64,000 nt of DNA from contig JAQDNC010000001.1 of the NCBI GenBank assembly GCA_027660625.1, positions 310,001-374,000 on the forward strand. Reading direction: 5' to 3'. This DNA is from Coriobacteriaceae bacterium AM100-PB1-1D-6A (GTDB lineage Bacteria > Actinomycetota > Coriobacteriia > Coriobacteriales > Coriobacteriaceae). The number at the start of each line of letters is the position of its first letter. Position 1 is the stretch's first letter. The notes beneath the pieces are model-generated. The model had not been told where the DNA came from. It made no database searches and saw only the letters and a list, made by a program, of their open reading frames with translations. Positions 1 through 10,165 of the stretch are shown in pieces. Position numbers and translations under genes: made by a program.

Positions 1-3000
1 CCCGCGCCCACCGCATCTGCGGTCAACCCCAATTTTCCCTTCCCGGCACCCGTCCCCACGAGCCCGAGCCTTGTGGCGGCGCTTTCCGATCTTTCGGACG
101 CGCGCATGGACGAGCTCGTGGCTATGCGTCGCAAGTTCGCCGGCACCATTGACCCCGATGCGCCCAAGGCAGTGCTGGAGCCCTCGCTGGTGCCGTACTA
201 CAATCCGCTGTTTGCCGATCGTTTTAACTGGGCACTCGAGTTTCGCATTCGCTGCGGTTCGGTGTCCTACGTGGTTAAGGATATCGACGGCATGGCCGAT
301 GCCTATGTGCGCGGCGGTACGTTCTCCTATGGCAAGAAGCTTACGTTTGTCCATGTGCCCGAGGCATTCGATGACGTGTCGACAAAGCTGCTTGACTTTG
401 TTGCAATGACGGTCGCCTACCTAGGTGATATTACGAGCTCGCGCTCGGCATCGTACGACTTTGCCCGCAGCGGCTTTGTCGCCGAGCGTCAGTTGCCGGT
501 ATCCGAGTATTCCGTCGTGTCCGTGCTGGACCTGCTGCGTGGCAGGACCCTGTCCTTTGAGCCTGCTTGGTCGCGGGGGACGACGACGCATCGCGCCTAC
601 GAGGTGGCGGTCGAGCCGTCGCCGCAGGGGGAGGGCGAAGTCCCGGCCAAGCGCCCGCCGCTCCTTGCCGCCAAGATTGCACCGGCGGCGGGAGGCAGCT
701 ACGACTTGCGTCTGCCGGCCGATACGTATTGCTTTGTCGCTGGTGACGCAGCCTATCTGGTCGATACGCGCCGCGCACGCCGTAGCGACACGGCGTTTGC
801 CCAGCATGCGGCACCGTTCCTATCGCACTTGTTGCCCTGCCGCACGCCGGTCCATATCGCCGCCGACCAGGTGGGCGAGTTCTGCCGCATGGCGCTGCCT
901 ATCTTGCGCGACTACACCGACCTGACCGCTCCCGCCGCGCTCGACGCCGTGGCGCCCGAGCCGAGCTTTGCCATGGCGATCGGCGTCGACGATGGTCTTG
1001 TGACCTGCAAGATTACGGTGACCTACGGCGATTGGTCGGCAGATCTCTTTAGTCTTGGTGCTCCGGGCAGTCCCTTCGAAGAACAACGCCCCGGCGTTCC
1101 GCCCCGCGATACGGTGGCGGAGTTTCGCGTTATGGACACGGCTGCCCTGTACTTCGATTTCTACGAGGGCGGCCTGGCATTTGAGGAGCGCGATGACGCC
1201 CGCCTGTTCCACTTGCTGACCGAGGGCCTGTCTGCCCTGTCCGAACTGGGCGAGATCATGCTCAGCGATCGCCTGCGCCAGATCTCGGTCCGTCCTGCGC
1301 CCAAGCTTTCGGTGCGTGCGACCGTCAAGAGCAACTTGCTCGACGTCGAGCTGGGTGCGAGCGGGCTTTCAGCGGCTGACCTTGCCATCTATCTCGATTC
1401 GTATAAGCGCCACCAGACGTTTGCGCGCCTTACGTCCGGTGACATCGTTCGCCTGGACGAGGGCGCTCGTGCCGCGTTTGGTCTTGCCGAGGACCTGGGC
1501 GTCGATGCCGTCGACCTGCTCGACGGCGTGTCGCTTCCCGCCTCGAGCACCCTTTTTGTCGACAGCATGCTCGCGCGCACGCCGGCGCTCGAGGCCGATC
1601 GCGACGCCGCGTTCCGCCGCACCGTCGAGCGTCTGGACACGCTCGGCAAGATGGACTTTACGGTGCCCGCCTCGCTCAAGGCTACGCTGCGTGGCTACCA
1701 GGTCGACGGCTATCAGTGGCTCGGCTCGCTTGAGCACTTGGGCCTCGGCGGCATCTTGGCCGACGATATGGGCTTGGGCAAAACGCTGCAGATGATCGCA
1801 CATATCCTGGCGCGCGTGGAGGCGGGGGATACCAAGCCCACGCTCGTGGTATGCCCCGCGTCGCTCGTGTACAACTGGGCTGCCGAGTTGGAGCGCTTTG
1901 CCCCCTCGCTTGATGTGTGCGCCATCGTGGGCGCCAAAGCCCAGCGTCGCGTGCAAATTGCCGGCGCAGCCGAGCACAACGTGGTCGTGACGTCGTATGA
2001 CCTCATGCGCCGCGACATCGACGAATACATCGAGCAGGACTTTACCCGCGTGGTGCTCGACGAGGCCCAGTACATTAAAAACCCGCTCACCCAGGTGGCG
2101 CGCGCCGCCAAGCGCCTGCCGGCCGGCGTGCGCTTTGCCTTGACGGGAACGCCCATCGAAAACCGCCTGTCCGAGCTCTGGAGTATCTTCGACTTTTTGA
2201 TGCCGGGTCTTCTGGGCACGCGCGACTCATTTGCCAAGCGCTTTGAGAGTCCCGTCGAGCATGCTGAGGGCGATAGTGCCGCTCGTCTGCAGGCGCTCGT
2301 ATCGCCGTTTGTGCTGCGTCGCGTCAAGGAAGAGGTGGTGGCCGATCTGCCCGAGAAGATCGAGGATACGGTGATGGCGCAGCTTACCGGCGAGCAGCGC
2401 AAGCTCTACCTGGCCAACCAGGACCGCATTGCCCAGCAAGTGCAGCACCGCGAGGCCGGGGAGTTTAAGAAAGACAAGCTCAAGGTACTTGCCGAGCTCA
2501 CCAAGCTGCGTCAGATCTGCTGCGACCCGCATCTGCACTATGCGGACTACAAGGCGGGAAGCGCCAAGCTCGATACGTGCATGGAGCTCGTTCACGGCGC
2601 GCTTGACGGCGGTCACCGCATCTTGCTGTTCAGCCAGTTTACGGGCATGCTCGATATCATTGGCAAGCGCCTGGTCAAGGAGGATATCGCCTTTCTTAAG
2701 CTTACGGGCGCATCGTCTAAGGAGAGTCGCGCCAAGATGGTTGCGCAGTTCCAAGCGGGCGAGGTGCCGGTGTTCTTGATTTCGCTCAAGGCGGGCGGCG
2801 TGGGCCTTAATTTGACGGCTGCCGACGTGGTCATCCACTACGACCCGTGGTGGAACGTGGCGGCGCAGGACCAGGCGACCGACCGCGCCCACCGCATTGG
2901 CCAGCAGCACACCGTGACCGTGTACAAGCTCATCGCCAAGGACACGATCGAGGAACGCATTATGCAGATGCAGGAGTCCAAGCGCGATCTGGTCAACAGC

Positions 3001-3081
3001 GTGCTCGGCGGCGACGGCATCTCATCGGCGCTGTTCACGCGCGAGGATGTTCTGGCGCTGCTCGGTGGCGACGGTCGCTAA
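1..3081 (+). CDS. SNF2-family DEAD/DEAH-box helicase (5' end cut by window)
   Basis: Superfamily 2 ATPase of the SNF2/HepA type, which translocates on duplex DNA and remodels nucleoprotein. The frame is open from base 1, so the true start lies outside; a GTG at 73 is internal. Seen: Walker A in LADDMGLGKT (about 1756-1785), motif II DEAQ (about 2056), motif III LTGTPIENR, then the helicase C-terminal half with LLFSQFTGML, LISLKAGGVGLNLTAAD and the closing DRAHRIGQ. About 600 residues precede the ATPase core; in bacterial relatives this part often carries a SWIM zinc finger, but none is visible in the part present. Family assignment is firm; the cellular role is not known. Confidence 0.93.
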   Translation, partial: PAPTASAVNPNFPFPAPVPTSPSLVAALSDLSDARMDELVAMRRKFAGTIDPDAPKAVLEPSLVPYYNPLFADRFNWALEFRIRCGSVSYVVKDIDGMADAYVRGGTFSYGKKLTFVHVPEAFDDVSTKLLDFVAMTVAYLGDITSSRSASYDFARSGFVAERQLPVSEYSVVSVLDLLRGRTLSFEPAWSRGTTTHRAYEVAVEPSPQGEGEVPAKRPPLLAAKIAPAAGGSYDLRLPADTYCFVAGDAAYLVDTRRARRSDTAFAQHAAPFLSHLLPCRTPVHIAADQVGEFCRMALPILRDYTDLTAPAALDAVAPEPSFAMAIGVDDGLVTCKITVTYGDWSADLFSLGAPGSPFEEQRPGVPPRDTVAEFRVMDTAALYFDFYEGGLAFEERDDARLFHLLTEGLSALSELGEIMLSDRLRQISVRPAPKLSVRATVKSNLLDVELGASGLSAADLAIYLDSYKRHQTFARLTSGDIVRLDEGARAAFGLAEDLGVDAVDLLDGVSLPASSTLFVDSMLARTPALEADRDAAFRRTVERLDTLGKMDFTVPASLKATLRGYQVDGYQWLGSLEHLGLGGILADDMGLGKTLQMIAHILARVEAGDTKPTLVVCPASLVYNWAAELERFAPSLDVCAIVGAKAQRRVQIAGAAEHNVVVTSYDLMRRDIDEYIEQDFTRVVLDEAQYIKNPLTQVARAAKRLPAGVRFALTGTPIENRLSELWSIFDFLMPGLLGTRDSFAKRFESPVEHAEGDSAARLQALVSPFVLRRVKEEVVADLPEKIEDTVMAQLTGEQRKLYLANQDRIAQQVQHREAGEFKKDKLKVLAELTKLRQICCDPHLHYADYKAGSAKLDTCMELVHGALDGGHRILLFSQFTGMLDIIGKRLVKEDIAFLKLTGASSKESRAKMVAQFQAGEVPVFLISLKAGGVGLNLTAADVVIHYDPWWNVAAQDQATDRAHRIGQQHTVTVYKLIAKDTIEERIMQMQESKRDLVNSVLGGDGISSALFTREDVLALLGGDGR

Positions 3082-3231
3082 CCCGCTCGGGTGGGGCCGC
3101 CAGGGCGGATAGTACGCGCCGCCCCACCGTTCTCGCCCGTTATGTGTTCATTTGCAATGCCATGGATGGCCCGGCGCTCTTTGGGCATAAGAAGGATCAA
3201 GTACATTGGCACATCAGCAAAGGAGAACATC

Positions 3232-3594
3232 ATGGCGAAATTCTTTAAGGACTCCGATGGCAAGCTTGTTGCTGCCCTTGGCGACGACGTTGCGACCCCT
3301 GCCGGCTGCACGGAGTTGACGGCGAACACCGAGGACGCGGCGCACGAGAAGCATGTGCCCGTTGTCGAGATCGAGCGCGACGGCCACGTCATTCGCGCGC
3401 GCGTGGGCTCGACGGAGCACCCCATGCTGCCCGAGCACTACATCGAGTGGATCGCGCTTGAGGCCGAGGGCCGCCTGGAGGTCCATTACCTTGAGCCCGG
3501 CATGAAGCCCACGACGTTTTTCGCTGGCGGCTCCAAGACTGGTACCGTCTATGCCTACTGCAACCTGCATGGGCTGTGGTCCGCGACGTTCTAG
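3232..3594 (+). CDS. Superoxide reductase, one-iron (neelaredoxin-type)
   Basis: Reduces superoxide to hydrogen peroxide at a mononuclear Fe(His)4(Cys) centre in the cytoplasm of anaerobes. The 120-residue protein shows the HEKHVPVVE motif (catalytic Glu-Lys plus a His ligand), EHPMLPEHYIEW with further His ligands, and the C-terminal YCNLHGLW Cys/His pair. The N-terminus MAKFFKD lacks the FYxC Cys4 desulforedoxin centre, so this is the one-iron class. The start ATG 3232 follows AAAGGAG; a longer in-frame reading from 3091 has no leader support. A strong hairpin terminator follows at 3641, so it is probably monocistronic. Confidence 0.9.
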   Translation: MAKFFKDSDGKLVAALGDDVATPAGCTELTANTEDAAHEKHVPVVEIERDGHVIRARVGSTEHPMLPEHYIEWIALEAEGRLEVHYLEPGMKPTTFFAGGSKTGTVYAYCNLHGLWSATF

Positions 3595-3640
3595 GAGCGC
3601 GCCCCCGCTCGGGGTATCATAGCTAGCATATGCACATGCG

Positions 3641-3672
3641 AGCGCCGGCTGCATTATGCGGCCGGCGCTTTT
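3641..3672 (+). terminator. Rho-independent terminator after superoxide reductase
   Basis: Perfect 9-bp stem AGCGCCGGC / GCCGGCGCT with an 11-base loop, running into TTTT. Confidence 0.8.
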
Positions 3673-3710
3673 ACTACGGCAACGACGATTTACGACGGAA
3701 AGGCTGGGCC

Positions 3711-5684
3711 ATGAAGCTCGCACTTGCACAGATCGATATGCGCCTGGGTGACATCGAGGGCATTTGCGGCCGCATCGAGGACCAGGCTCGCCTGGCTCAT
3801 GAGCGCGGCGCGCGCGTGCTGTGCGTTCCGGCCCCGCTCTTTATGGGCGCCATGCCGGGCAGCCTGGTGGGCGCTGCCGATTTTGAGCACGATATGCTGA
3901 CGGGCTTGACGGGCGTTGCCGAGCGCATCCAAGAGCTCGACATGATCTGCATCGTGCCCTCTGCGGTTTCGTTTGAGGGCCAGCCTCTGCTCGACTACAT
4001 GATGCTTAAGGATGGTCGCGTGGTGCCCGCGCGCGCAAGCATCGCCCTGCAGCGTGGCGAGAGCAACGACGCGCGTTGGGCACCGCCGGTGTTTGACGTG
4101 GACGGCGTGCGCATCGCCGTGGTGTTTGACCTAGATCGCGAGCTCGAGATGCTGCCGACCGGCGTCGACCTCATCGCCTATTTCCAGTTCAACGCGTTTG
4201 ACATGACCGACCGTGAGACTGCCGCCATTGCCGCCGTGCGCAGCGGTGCCTACCGCAAGATCGCGTCCAAGCGCAGTGTGTGGTTTGCCTGCATGGCGCC
4301 GGTCGGTGCCTATGACGAGTCGGTGTATACCGGCGGGTCGTTTGTGCTCGACGATTGCGGTCGCGTGGTGGCCCAGGCGCCGTGCTTTGAGGAGAGCCTG
4401 CTGGTTCAGGAGATTCAGCGCGGCGTGATGCTCGATGCCCTGGAGGACCATGAGCTGCCCCAGTTTCGCTCCGAGGAGTGGCTGTGGCAGGCGCTGGTGC
4501 TTGCCGTGCGCGACAATGCCCGCGCCCGCGGTGCGTCGCGTGCCGTGGTGGCGCTCGAGGGCGATCTGCCGTCGTCCCTATTGGCGGCGCTCGCCGTCGA
4601 TGCCTTGGGTCCGCGTAATGTGATTGGCCTGGTGCTGGGGCGCAATCGCATCTTTACACCGGCGCAGGAGGAGGCCGAGGCCGCCCGCTGTTCTGCCGTG
4701 CGCTCAATTGCTGAGCGCTTGCACATTCGCACCGTCGAGCGCGATGCGCCGGATGCAGCGCGCGTGCTCGACCGCGACGTGTCGGCGGGCGATGCCGAAC
4801 GCCTGCGTTCGCGTGCGCTGGGCCTGATGCTCGAGGATACGGCGCTCGAGCTGGGCGCCATGGCGCTGAGCCCGCTTTCCAAGACCGAGTACGCGCTGGC
4901 GGCGCCCGCGTTGTCCGGCGGCTACCAGGGCGACTTTGCGCCCTTTGGCGACGTGTATCTATCGACGCTCGAGTTTGTGGCGCGCGTGCGCAACCGCGCC
5001 TCGGCTGTGGTGCCCCAAGAGCTCGTGACGCTCAACGCGGTGGAGGATTGCATGGATCGCGTGCTGGCGCAAGCGCTCTCGACGCTTGACGGTCCGGTCG
5101 ACATGCTCGACCGCGCGGCGCAGCTGCTTGGCGGGCTTGAGCCGGGCGAGGTCGATGGTGCGCTTGAGTCGCACGTAGACCGCAATCGACCTTTCGACGA
5201 CATCCCGATGGCCGCCGGCAAGCCCGAGGCCTGCTCGCTGCTGTTGATACTCGTGCGCCAAGGTGAGGCTGCTCGTCACATGCTGCCGACGGTGCCGATC
5301 GTCTCGGCCCGTTCGTTTGCCGAGCGCGCTTGGCCGTACATGCTTGCGTGGTCCGATCTGGGGCTCAACGGCAAGGAGCGCATGACGGTTGATTCGCTGG
5401 CACGCGCTGAGGTGCGACGCTTTGCCGACGACGATACGAGTGACCGTATGCGCGGCGAGATGATGGGCTTATTAGGCGAGCTGTTGGGTATTTCGCCCGA
5501 GCAGATGGAAGAGCTGCGCTCCGAGGACGGTCAGCGTCGTCTGCATGAGGGCATGAAGCGGTTTGAGGGCGAGGTCCAGGACGCCATCGAAAAAATGATG
5601 GGCGGCCAGGGCGGACCGCAGGGTGGTCCGATGCCGCATCCGCCGGTAGACCCCCGACAGTTCCCATTCTTCTCGCAGAACTAA
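3711..5684 (+). CDS. NAD synthetase-like protein with both active sites degenerate
   Basis: 657 residues with the full architecture of glutamine-dependent NAD+ synthetase: an N-terminal nitrilase-fold amidase (from MKLALAQIDMRLGD) and a C-terminal synthetase domain (LWQALVLAVRDNARARG, then LSKTEYALA and GDFAPFGDVYLSTLEFVAR). The catalytic positions differ. Where the nitrilase Glu normally sits (FPEL) the sequence has VPAPL with Ala41, the catalytic Cys context (ICED) reads VFDLD, and the ATP PP-loop SGGxDS reads EGDLPS (residues 283-288) although the following SSLLAALAVDALGP aligns well. It is therefore probably a non-catalytic paralogue. The C-terminus is a Gly/Pro-rich tail. Start ATG 3711 chosen because homology begins there. 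Confidence 0.8.
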   Translation: MKLALAQIDMRLGDIEGICGRIEDQARLAHERGARVLCVPAPLFMGAMPGSLVGAADFEHDMLTGLTGVAERIQELDMICIVPSAVSFEGQPLLDYMMLKDGRVVPARASIALQRGESNDARWAPPVFDVDGVRIAVVFDLDRELEMLPTGVDLIAYFQFNAFDMTDRETAAIAAVRSGAYRKIASKRSVWFACMAPVGAYDESVYTGGSFVLDDCGRVVAQAPCFEESLLVQEIQRGVMLDALEDHELPQFRSEEWLWQALVLAVRDNARARGASRAVVALEGDLPSSLLAALAVDALGPRNVIGLVLGRNRIFTPAQEEAEAARCSAVRSIAERLHIRTVERDAPDAARVLDRDVSAGDAERLRSRALGLMLEDTALELGAMALSPLSKTEYALAAPALSGGYQGDFAPFGDVYLSTLEFVARVRNRASAVVPQELVTLNAVEDCMDRVLAQALSTLDGPVDMLDRAAQLLGGLEPGEVDGALESHVDRNRPFDDIPMAAGKPEACSLLLILVRQGEAARHMLPTVPIVSARSFAERAWPYMLAWSDLGLNGKERMTVDSLARAEVRRFADDDTSDRMRGEMMGLLGELLGISPEQMEELRSEDGQRRLHEGMKRFEGEVQDAIEKMMGGQGGPQGGPMPHPPVDPRQFPFFSQN

Positions 5685-5689
5685 AAAGG

Positions 5690-5827
5690 TTACGCGGTTT
5701 TACCAAACCGCGTAACGAGTTGACGCTGCGCGCCCGCCAGAGCGGCAATCTGCCTTTCAATCGTCGGGCATGACCACCAGGTCAATGCCCTCCTCTTTCA
5801 AGGCACCTTGCTCGCTCTGGCGGGCGC
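5690..5827. repeat. Structured intergenic repeat A, copy 1
   Basis: A first hairpin (5690-5715, arms TTACGCGGTTT and AAACCGCGTAA) is followed by a long stem, GCGCCCGCCAGAGCG (5730-5744) with its complement at 5813-5827. The long stem encloses an inner hairpin GGGCATGACC / GGTCAATGCCC (5766-5790). It sits directly after the NAD-synthetase-like gene. Copies 2 and 3 are at 43084 and 46314; differences between copies keep the base pairing. It could act as a processing or termination structure. The rest of the gap to 5964 shows no gene. Confidence 0.85.
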
Positions 5828-5964
5828 TCGCTTGCGTATGCTCAACCTACAATTCGATCTCGGCTGACTTATAGGGCTAGCGTTGTGTTATTCTAGAACA
5901 GACGTTCGTGAATGATGCGCGGGGCCTTGCCTTGCGCTTGGAAAAAAGGCGAGGGGAGGTTGGC

Positions 5965-6486
5965 TTGGTCATTTTGGGTATCGACCCCGGTTTGGCCCAT
6001 ACGGGCTGGGGGATTATCGAGGAGCGACGTGGCGAGGTTCGCTGCCGTGCCTACGGTTGTATCGAGACCAGCGCGGGCAGCCCGCTCGCGGTGCGCCTGT
6101 CGCATATCGCCCACGACCTCAAGGGCGTCGTCGAACGCTACCGTCCCGATACCGCGGCTATCGAGAGCATCTACTTTGGCGCTAACGTCCGCTCGGCCAT
6201 CCCCACGGCGCATGCCCGCGGTGCCGCGCTCGTGGCGCTTTCGGAATGCGCGCTCGAGATTGGCGAATACACGCCCATGCAGATTAAGCAGGCCGTGGTG
6301 GGCACGGGTGCCGCAGACAAGCGGCAGGTTGCCTACATGGTGCGCACGCTCACGCAGCTCGATCACGACCCTCACCCAGACCATGCCGCCGATGCCCTAG
6401 CTTGCGCCATCTGTCACGTTAACCTAAGCCGCACCCGGGCGCTTACCGGCGGCGAGTTCTATCAACAGAGAGGAACCGGATACTGA
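5965..6486 (+). CDS. ruvC: Crossover junction endodeoxyribonuclease RuvC
   Basis: Resolves Holliday junctions made by RecA and branch-migrated by RuvAB. The 173-residue protein begins VILGIDPGLAHTGWG with the first catalytic Asp, keeps AAIESIYFG with the catalytic Glu, and ends with the acidic pair in DPHPDHAADALACAICH. A longer reading from ATG 5908 is possible, but TTG 5965 is preceded at 6 bases by GGGGAGG and gives the usual RuvC N-terminus, so it was chosen. Its stop overlaps the ruvA start (ATGA), so ruvC-ruvA-ruvB form one operon. Confidence 0.95.
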   Translation: MVILGIDPGLAHTGWGIIEERRGEVRCRAYGCIETSAGSPLAVRLSHIAHDLKGVVERYRPDTAAIESIYFGANVRSAIPTAHARGAALVALSECALEIGEYTPMQIKQAVVGTGAADKRQVAYMVRTLTQLDHDPHPDHAADALACAICHVNLSRTRALTGGEFYQQRGTGY

Positions 6487-7106
6487 TGATCTCCCAGCTC
6501 CATGGAACGCTTATCGAGGCCACGATGAGCTCGGCCGTCGTCGATGTGTCGGGCGTGGGCTTTGAGCTCGGTATTTCGGGCAGCACTGCCGCCACGCTGC
6601 CTACGCCCGGCGGTGAGGTTCGCCTCTATACCCGCATGCAGGTGCGCGAGGACGCCATGACGCTTTTTGGCTTTGCTTCCAAGGACGAGCGCACGATGTT
6701 CGATCGGCTCGTTTCTGTCTCGGGCGTCGGTCCACGCCTGGCGCTTGCCGTGCTTTCCACCTATACCGTGGGACAGCTGTATTCCCTGGTAATGGCCGAG
6801 GATGACAAGGGCATGGCCAAGGTGCCCGGTGTGGGCAAAAAGACCGCCCAACGCCTCATCTTGGAGCTCAAGAGTACCTTTGCCAAGGACAAGGGCTTTG
6901 TTCCGGTCGACGTAATTCCCGGTCAGGTTGCGATGCCGGTTCCCGCCGCCGCTCCCTCGGCGATCGATGACGCCCGCGCGGCGCTCCTTTCCATGGGCTT
7001 TAGCCCTCAGGAGACCGAGGTTGCCCTGAGCGGGTATGATGGGCAGGATATGCGTGTCGAGGATCTGCTCGGCGCGGCGCTTAAGCGACTCGGAATGGAT
7101 GCGTGA
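6486..7106 (+). CDS. ruvA: Holliday junction branch migration protein RuvA
   Basis: Tetrameric DNA-binding subunit that holds the four-way junction open and recruits RuvB. The 206 residues show the N-terminal OB fold ([12 protein letters not shown]), tandem helix-hairpin-helix motifs ([17 protein letters not shown] and [17 protein letters not shown]) and, after a Pro/Ala linker, the C-terminal RuvB-binding three-helix domain. Start ATG overlaps the ruvC stop and its own stop overlaps ruvB, indicating translational coupling. Confidence 0.96.
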   Translation: MISQLHGTLIEATMSSAVVDVSGVGFELGISGSTAATLPTPGGEVRLYTRMQVREDAMTLFGFASKDERTMFDRLVSVSGVGPRLALAVLSTYTVGQLYSLVMAEDDKGMAKVPGVGKKTAQRLILELKSTFAKDKGFVPVDVIPGQVAMPVPAAAPSAIDDARAALLSMGFSPQETEVALSGYDGQDMRVEDLLGAALKRLGMDA

Positions 7107-8173
7107 TGTGGGAAGCCGATGACTCTCAGGACCTGTGGGCGACGCCCGGCAACTCGCCGGCGGCATCCATGGCGCACGGTGAGCGCATGGTGGGCTCGGA
7201 GCTGACGCCCGAAGACCTCGATGTCGACCGTACCCTGCGTCCCCAGCGCCTGGACGACTACTGCGGTCAGGAGCATATCAAGCAGAGCCTTCGCGTGCTG
7301 ATCGAGGCGGCGCAGAGCCGTGGCGAGACGCTCGACCACGTGATCTTCTCGGGTCCTCCGGGCCTGGGCAAGACCACGCTGGCTACCGTTATCGCCAACG
7401 AGCTGGGCGCTCAGATCAAGACGACGAGTGGCCCGGCCATTGCGCGTACCGGCGACCTCGCGGCTATCCTGACTAACTTGCAGCCGGGTGACGTACTGTT
7501 TATCGACGAGATCCACCGACTCAACCGTTCGGTCGAGGAAGTTCTGTATCCCGCGATGGAGGACTTTGCGCTCGATATCGTTATCGGTAAGGGTCCGGCG
7601 GCGCGCTCGATTCGCCTGGATATCCCTAAGTTCACGCTGGTGGCGGCAACGACTCGCTCGGGCATGCTGACCGGCCCGCTGCGCGACCGCTTTGGCATTT
7701 CGTATCGCCTGGATTACTACACGGTCGAGGAGCTTGCCCAGATCGTGACCCGCTCGGCGACCATCTTGGGCGTGACGATAGACCATCCGAGTGCGCTCGA
7801 GATCGGCTCGCGTTCGCGTGGCACGCCGCGCCTGGCCAACCGTCTGCTCAAACGCGTGCGCGACTATGCGCAGGTGCGCGGCAACGGTCCTATTGAGCTT
7901 GATATTTGCCGTCAGGCACTCGAGTTCTTCGAGATTGATGAGCTTGGTCTGGACTGGATGGATATTCGCATCTTGGAGACGCTCGCCAAGACGTTCTCCG
8001 GCCGTGCCGTGGGCCTGACGACCCTTGCCAGCGCGGTGGGCGAGGACCCGGGTACGCTCGAGGATGTCTATGAGCCCTATCTGCTGCAGTGCGGCTTGAT
8101 GATTCGCACGCCCCAGGGCCGTCAGGCAACGCTTCGCACCTTTGAGCATTTGGGTATCGAGCCAGCCGTTTAG
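7106..8173 (+). CDS. ruvB: Holliday junction branch migration helicase RuvB
   Basis: AAA+ motor that pumps duplex DNA through the RuvA-junction complex. 355 residues with the family signature [12 protein letters not shown], Walker [10 protein letters not shown], Walker [10 protein letters not shown], sensor 1 [10 protein letters not shown] with the adjacent Arg finger region GPLRDRFG, and a C-terminal winged helix. ATG 7106 sits in a TGATG overlap with ruvA; an alternative GTG lies one codon earlier at 7103. No clear hairpin terminator follows. Confidence 0.96.
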   Translation: MWEADDSQDLWATPGNSPAASMAHGERMVGSELTPEDLDVDRTLRPQRLDDYCGQEHIKQSLRVLIEAAQSRGETLDHVIFSGPPGLGKTTLATVIANELGAQIKTTSGPAIARTGDLAAILTNLQPGDVLFIDEIHRLNRSVEEVLYPAMEDFALDIVIGKGPAARSIRLDIPKFTLVAATTRSGMLTGPLRDRFGISYRLDYYTVEELAQIVTRSATILGVTIDHPSALEIGSRSRGTPRLANRLLKRVRDYAQVRGNGPIELDICRQALEFFEIDELGLDWMDIRILETLAKTFSGRAVGLTTLASAVGEDPGTLEDVYEPYLLQCGLMIRTPQGRQATLRTFEHLGIEPAV

Positions 8174-8319
8174 AGTCGGGTTTGCTTTGGCTAGTCTGTA
8201 GGCTATCGCTGAGCATTGGATAAACATATCGCCATTCATCGGTTACGGGTGTTTTACTATTGCGCGCCCGTGCTATGCTGAATTGGTCTTTTTCTCATCC
8301 GGTAACGAAAGGACCGCCC

Positions 8320-9987
8320 ATGCCTACTGACATCGAAATCGCACGTTCCGTCACGCCGCTGCCCATTACCGAGGTGGCTAAGAACGCCGGCGTCGACGTA
8401 AAGCACCTGATTCCGTACGGCTTCGACAAGGCTAAGGTCGACTATTCGCTGCTCAACGAGCCGACCGATCACCAGGCCAAGCTCGTCCTCGTGACCGCCA
8501 TCAACCCCACGCCCGCTGGCGAGGGCAAGACCACCACGACCATCGGTCTGGCCGATGGCCTGCGCCGTCGCGGTGTCAAGAGCGCTGTGGCCCTGCGCGA
8601 GCCCTCGCTCGGCCCCGTCTTTGGCGTCAAGGGCGGCGCCGCCGGCGGCGGTTGGGCCCAGGTCATCCCCATGGAAGACATCAACCTGCACTTTACCGGC
8701 GACTTCCACGCTATCGGTGCCGCCAATAACCTGCTGGCCGCCATGCTCGACAACCATATTCAGCAGGGCAACCAGCTCGGTATCGACGTCAAGCGCATCA
8801 CCTGGAAGCGCGTCGTCGACATGAACGACCGCCAGCTGCGCCATGTTATCGACGGCATCGGCGGCAAGGCTCAGGGCGTGCCGCGCGAGGACGGCTTCGA
8901 TATCACCGTTGCCTCCGAGGTCATGGCGATCCTGTGCTTATCCACGAGCATCAACGACCTCAAGGAGCGCCTGGGCGAGATTGTCGTCGGCTACAGCTAT
9001 GCCGGCGAGCCCGTCCGCGCCCGCGACCTCAAGGCTCAGGGCGCCATGGCCGCGCTGCTTAAGGATGCGCTCAAGCCCAATTTGGTGCAGACGCTCGAGG
9101 GCACGCCCGCATTTGTCCACGGCGGTCCCTTCGCCAATATCGCCCACGGCTGCAACTCCATCATGGCCACGCGTATGGCCATGCACTTTGGTGATGTCGC
9201 CATTACCGAGGCAGGCTTTGGCGCCGATCTGGGTGCCGAGAAGTTCCTCGACATCAAGTGTCGCATGACGGGCGTTCGTCCCAGCGCCGTCGTGATTGTC
9301 GCCACCGCCCGTGCGCTTAAGTACAACGGCGGTGTTGCCAAGGCCGACCTTAACGACGAGAACCTCGAGGCCCTCAAGGCCGGTATGCCCAACCTGCTGC
9401 GCCACGTCGACAACATTCAGAATGTCTACGGTCTGCCCTGCGTGGTCGCCATCAACCGCTTCCCGACGGACACTGAGGCCGAACTCGAGCTCATCGAGTC
9501 CGAGTGCCAGAAGCTCGGCGTTAACGTTAAGCTTTCCGAGGTCTGGGCCAAGGGCGGCGAGGGTGCGCTCGACCTGGCCGATGAGGTCATGCGCCTGATT
9601 GAGCAGCCGAGCGAGTTCAAGTTTGCCTACGAGGACGGCGCCGATGTTGCTGATGCCCTCGAGGCCGTCGCCACCAAGGTCTACCGCGCCGACGGCGTTG
9701 ACTTTACGCCGGCTGCCAAGCGTCAGCTCGCCGAGCTGCGCGAGAACGGCTTTGGCAACCTGCCGGTGTGCGTCGCCAAGACCCAGTACAGCTTTAGCGA
9801 CAACGCCAAGGCGCTGGGCGCCCCCGAGGGCTTCCGCATCACCGTGCGCGAGCTCAAGGTTTCCGCCGGTGCCCACTTTGTGGTCGCGCTGACTGGCAGC
9901 GTCCTGACCATGCCGGGCCTGCCCAAGGTCCCCGCGGCCGAGAACATCGACGTCGACAACGACGGCAACATCACCGGCCTGTTCTAA
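8320..9987 (+). CDS. fhs: Formate-tetrahydrofolate ligase
   Basis: Catalyses ATP-dependent formylation of tetrahydrofolate to 10-formyl-THF, the entry of formate into one-carbon metabolism. The 555 residues carry the ATP-binding loop [33 protein letters not shown], and [13 protein letters not shown], all typical of the family, at full length. Start ATG 8320 follows GAAAGGA; the reading from 8260 is an unsupported extension. It is separated from fchA-folD (18.2 kb), with which it would function. A terminator follows. Confidence 0.97.
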   Translation: MPTDIEIARSVTPLPITEVAKNAGVDVKHLIPYGFDKAKVDYSLLNEPTDHQAKLVLVTAINPTPAGEGKTTTTIGLADGLRRRGVKSAVALREPSLGPVFGVKGGAAGGGWAQVIPMEDINLHFTGDFHAIGAANNLLAAMLDNHIQQGNQLGIDVKRITWKRVVDMNDRQLRHVIDGIGGKAQGVPREDGFDITVASEVMAILCLSTSINDLKERLGEIVVGYSYAGEPVRARDLKAQGAMAALLKDALKPNLVQTLEGTPAFVHGGPFANIAHGCNSIMATRMAMHFGDVAITEAGFGADLGAEKFLDIKCRMTGVRPSAVVIVATARALKYNGGVAKADLNDENLEALKAGMPNLLRHVDNIQNVYGLPCVVAINRFPTDTEAELELIESECQKLGVNVKLSEVWAKGGEGALDLADEVMRLIEQPSEFKFAYEDGADVADALEAVATKVYRADGVDFTPAAKRQLAELRENGFGNLPVCVAKTQYSFSDNAKALGAPEGFRITVRELKVSAGAHFVVALTGSVLTMPGLPKVPAAENIDVDNDGNITGLF

Positions 9988-10012
9988 GCCTGCTGCTTAT
10001 AGCCGCTTGCCC

Positions 10013-10047
10013 GCCCCGTCGTGCCCCAAGGCCCGGCGGGGCTTTTT
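10013..10047 (+). terminator. Terminator after fhs
   Basis: GCCCCG (10013) pairs with CGGGGC (10037-10042), followed by TTTTT. An alternative stem GCCCC/GGGGC also forms. Confidence 0.65.
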
Positions 10048-10165
10048 GATCCTTAGGCACGCGCATGTCTTGTAGATACCGACGGCCTTTGCCCATCATA
10101 GGCTTTTGCGCGGGTAGAATGCATGGATAACTTGATGCTTACAGGCGACGGAAAGGAAACGTTGC

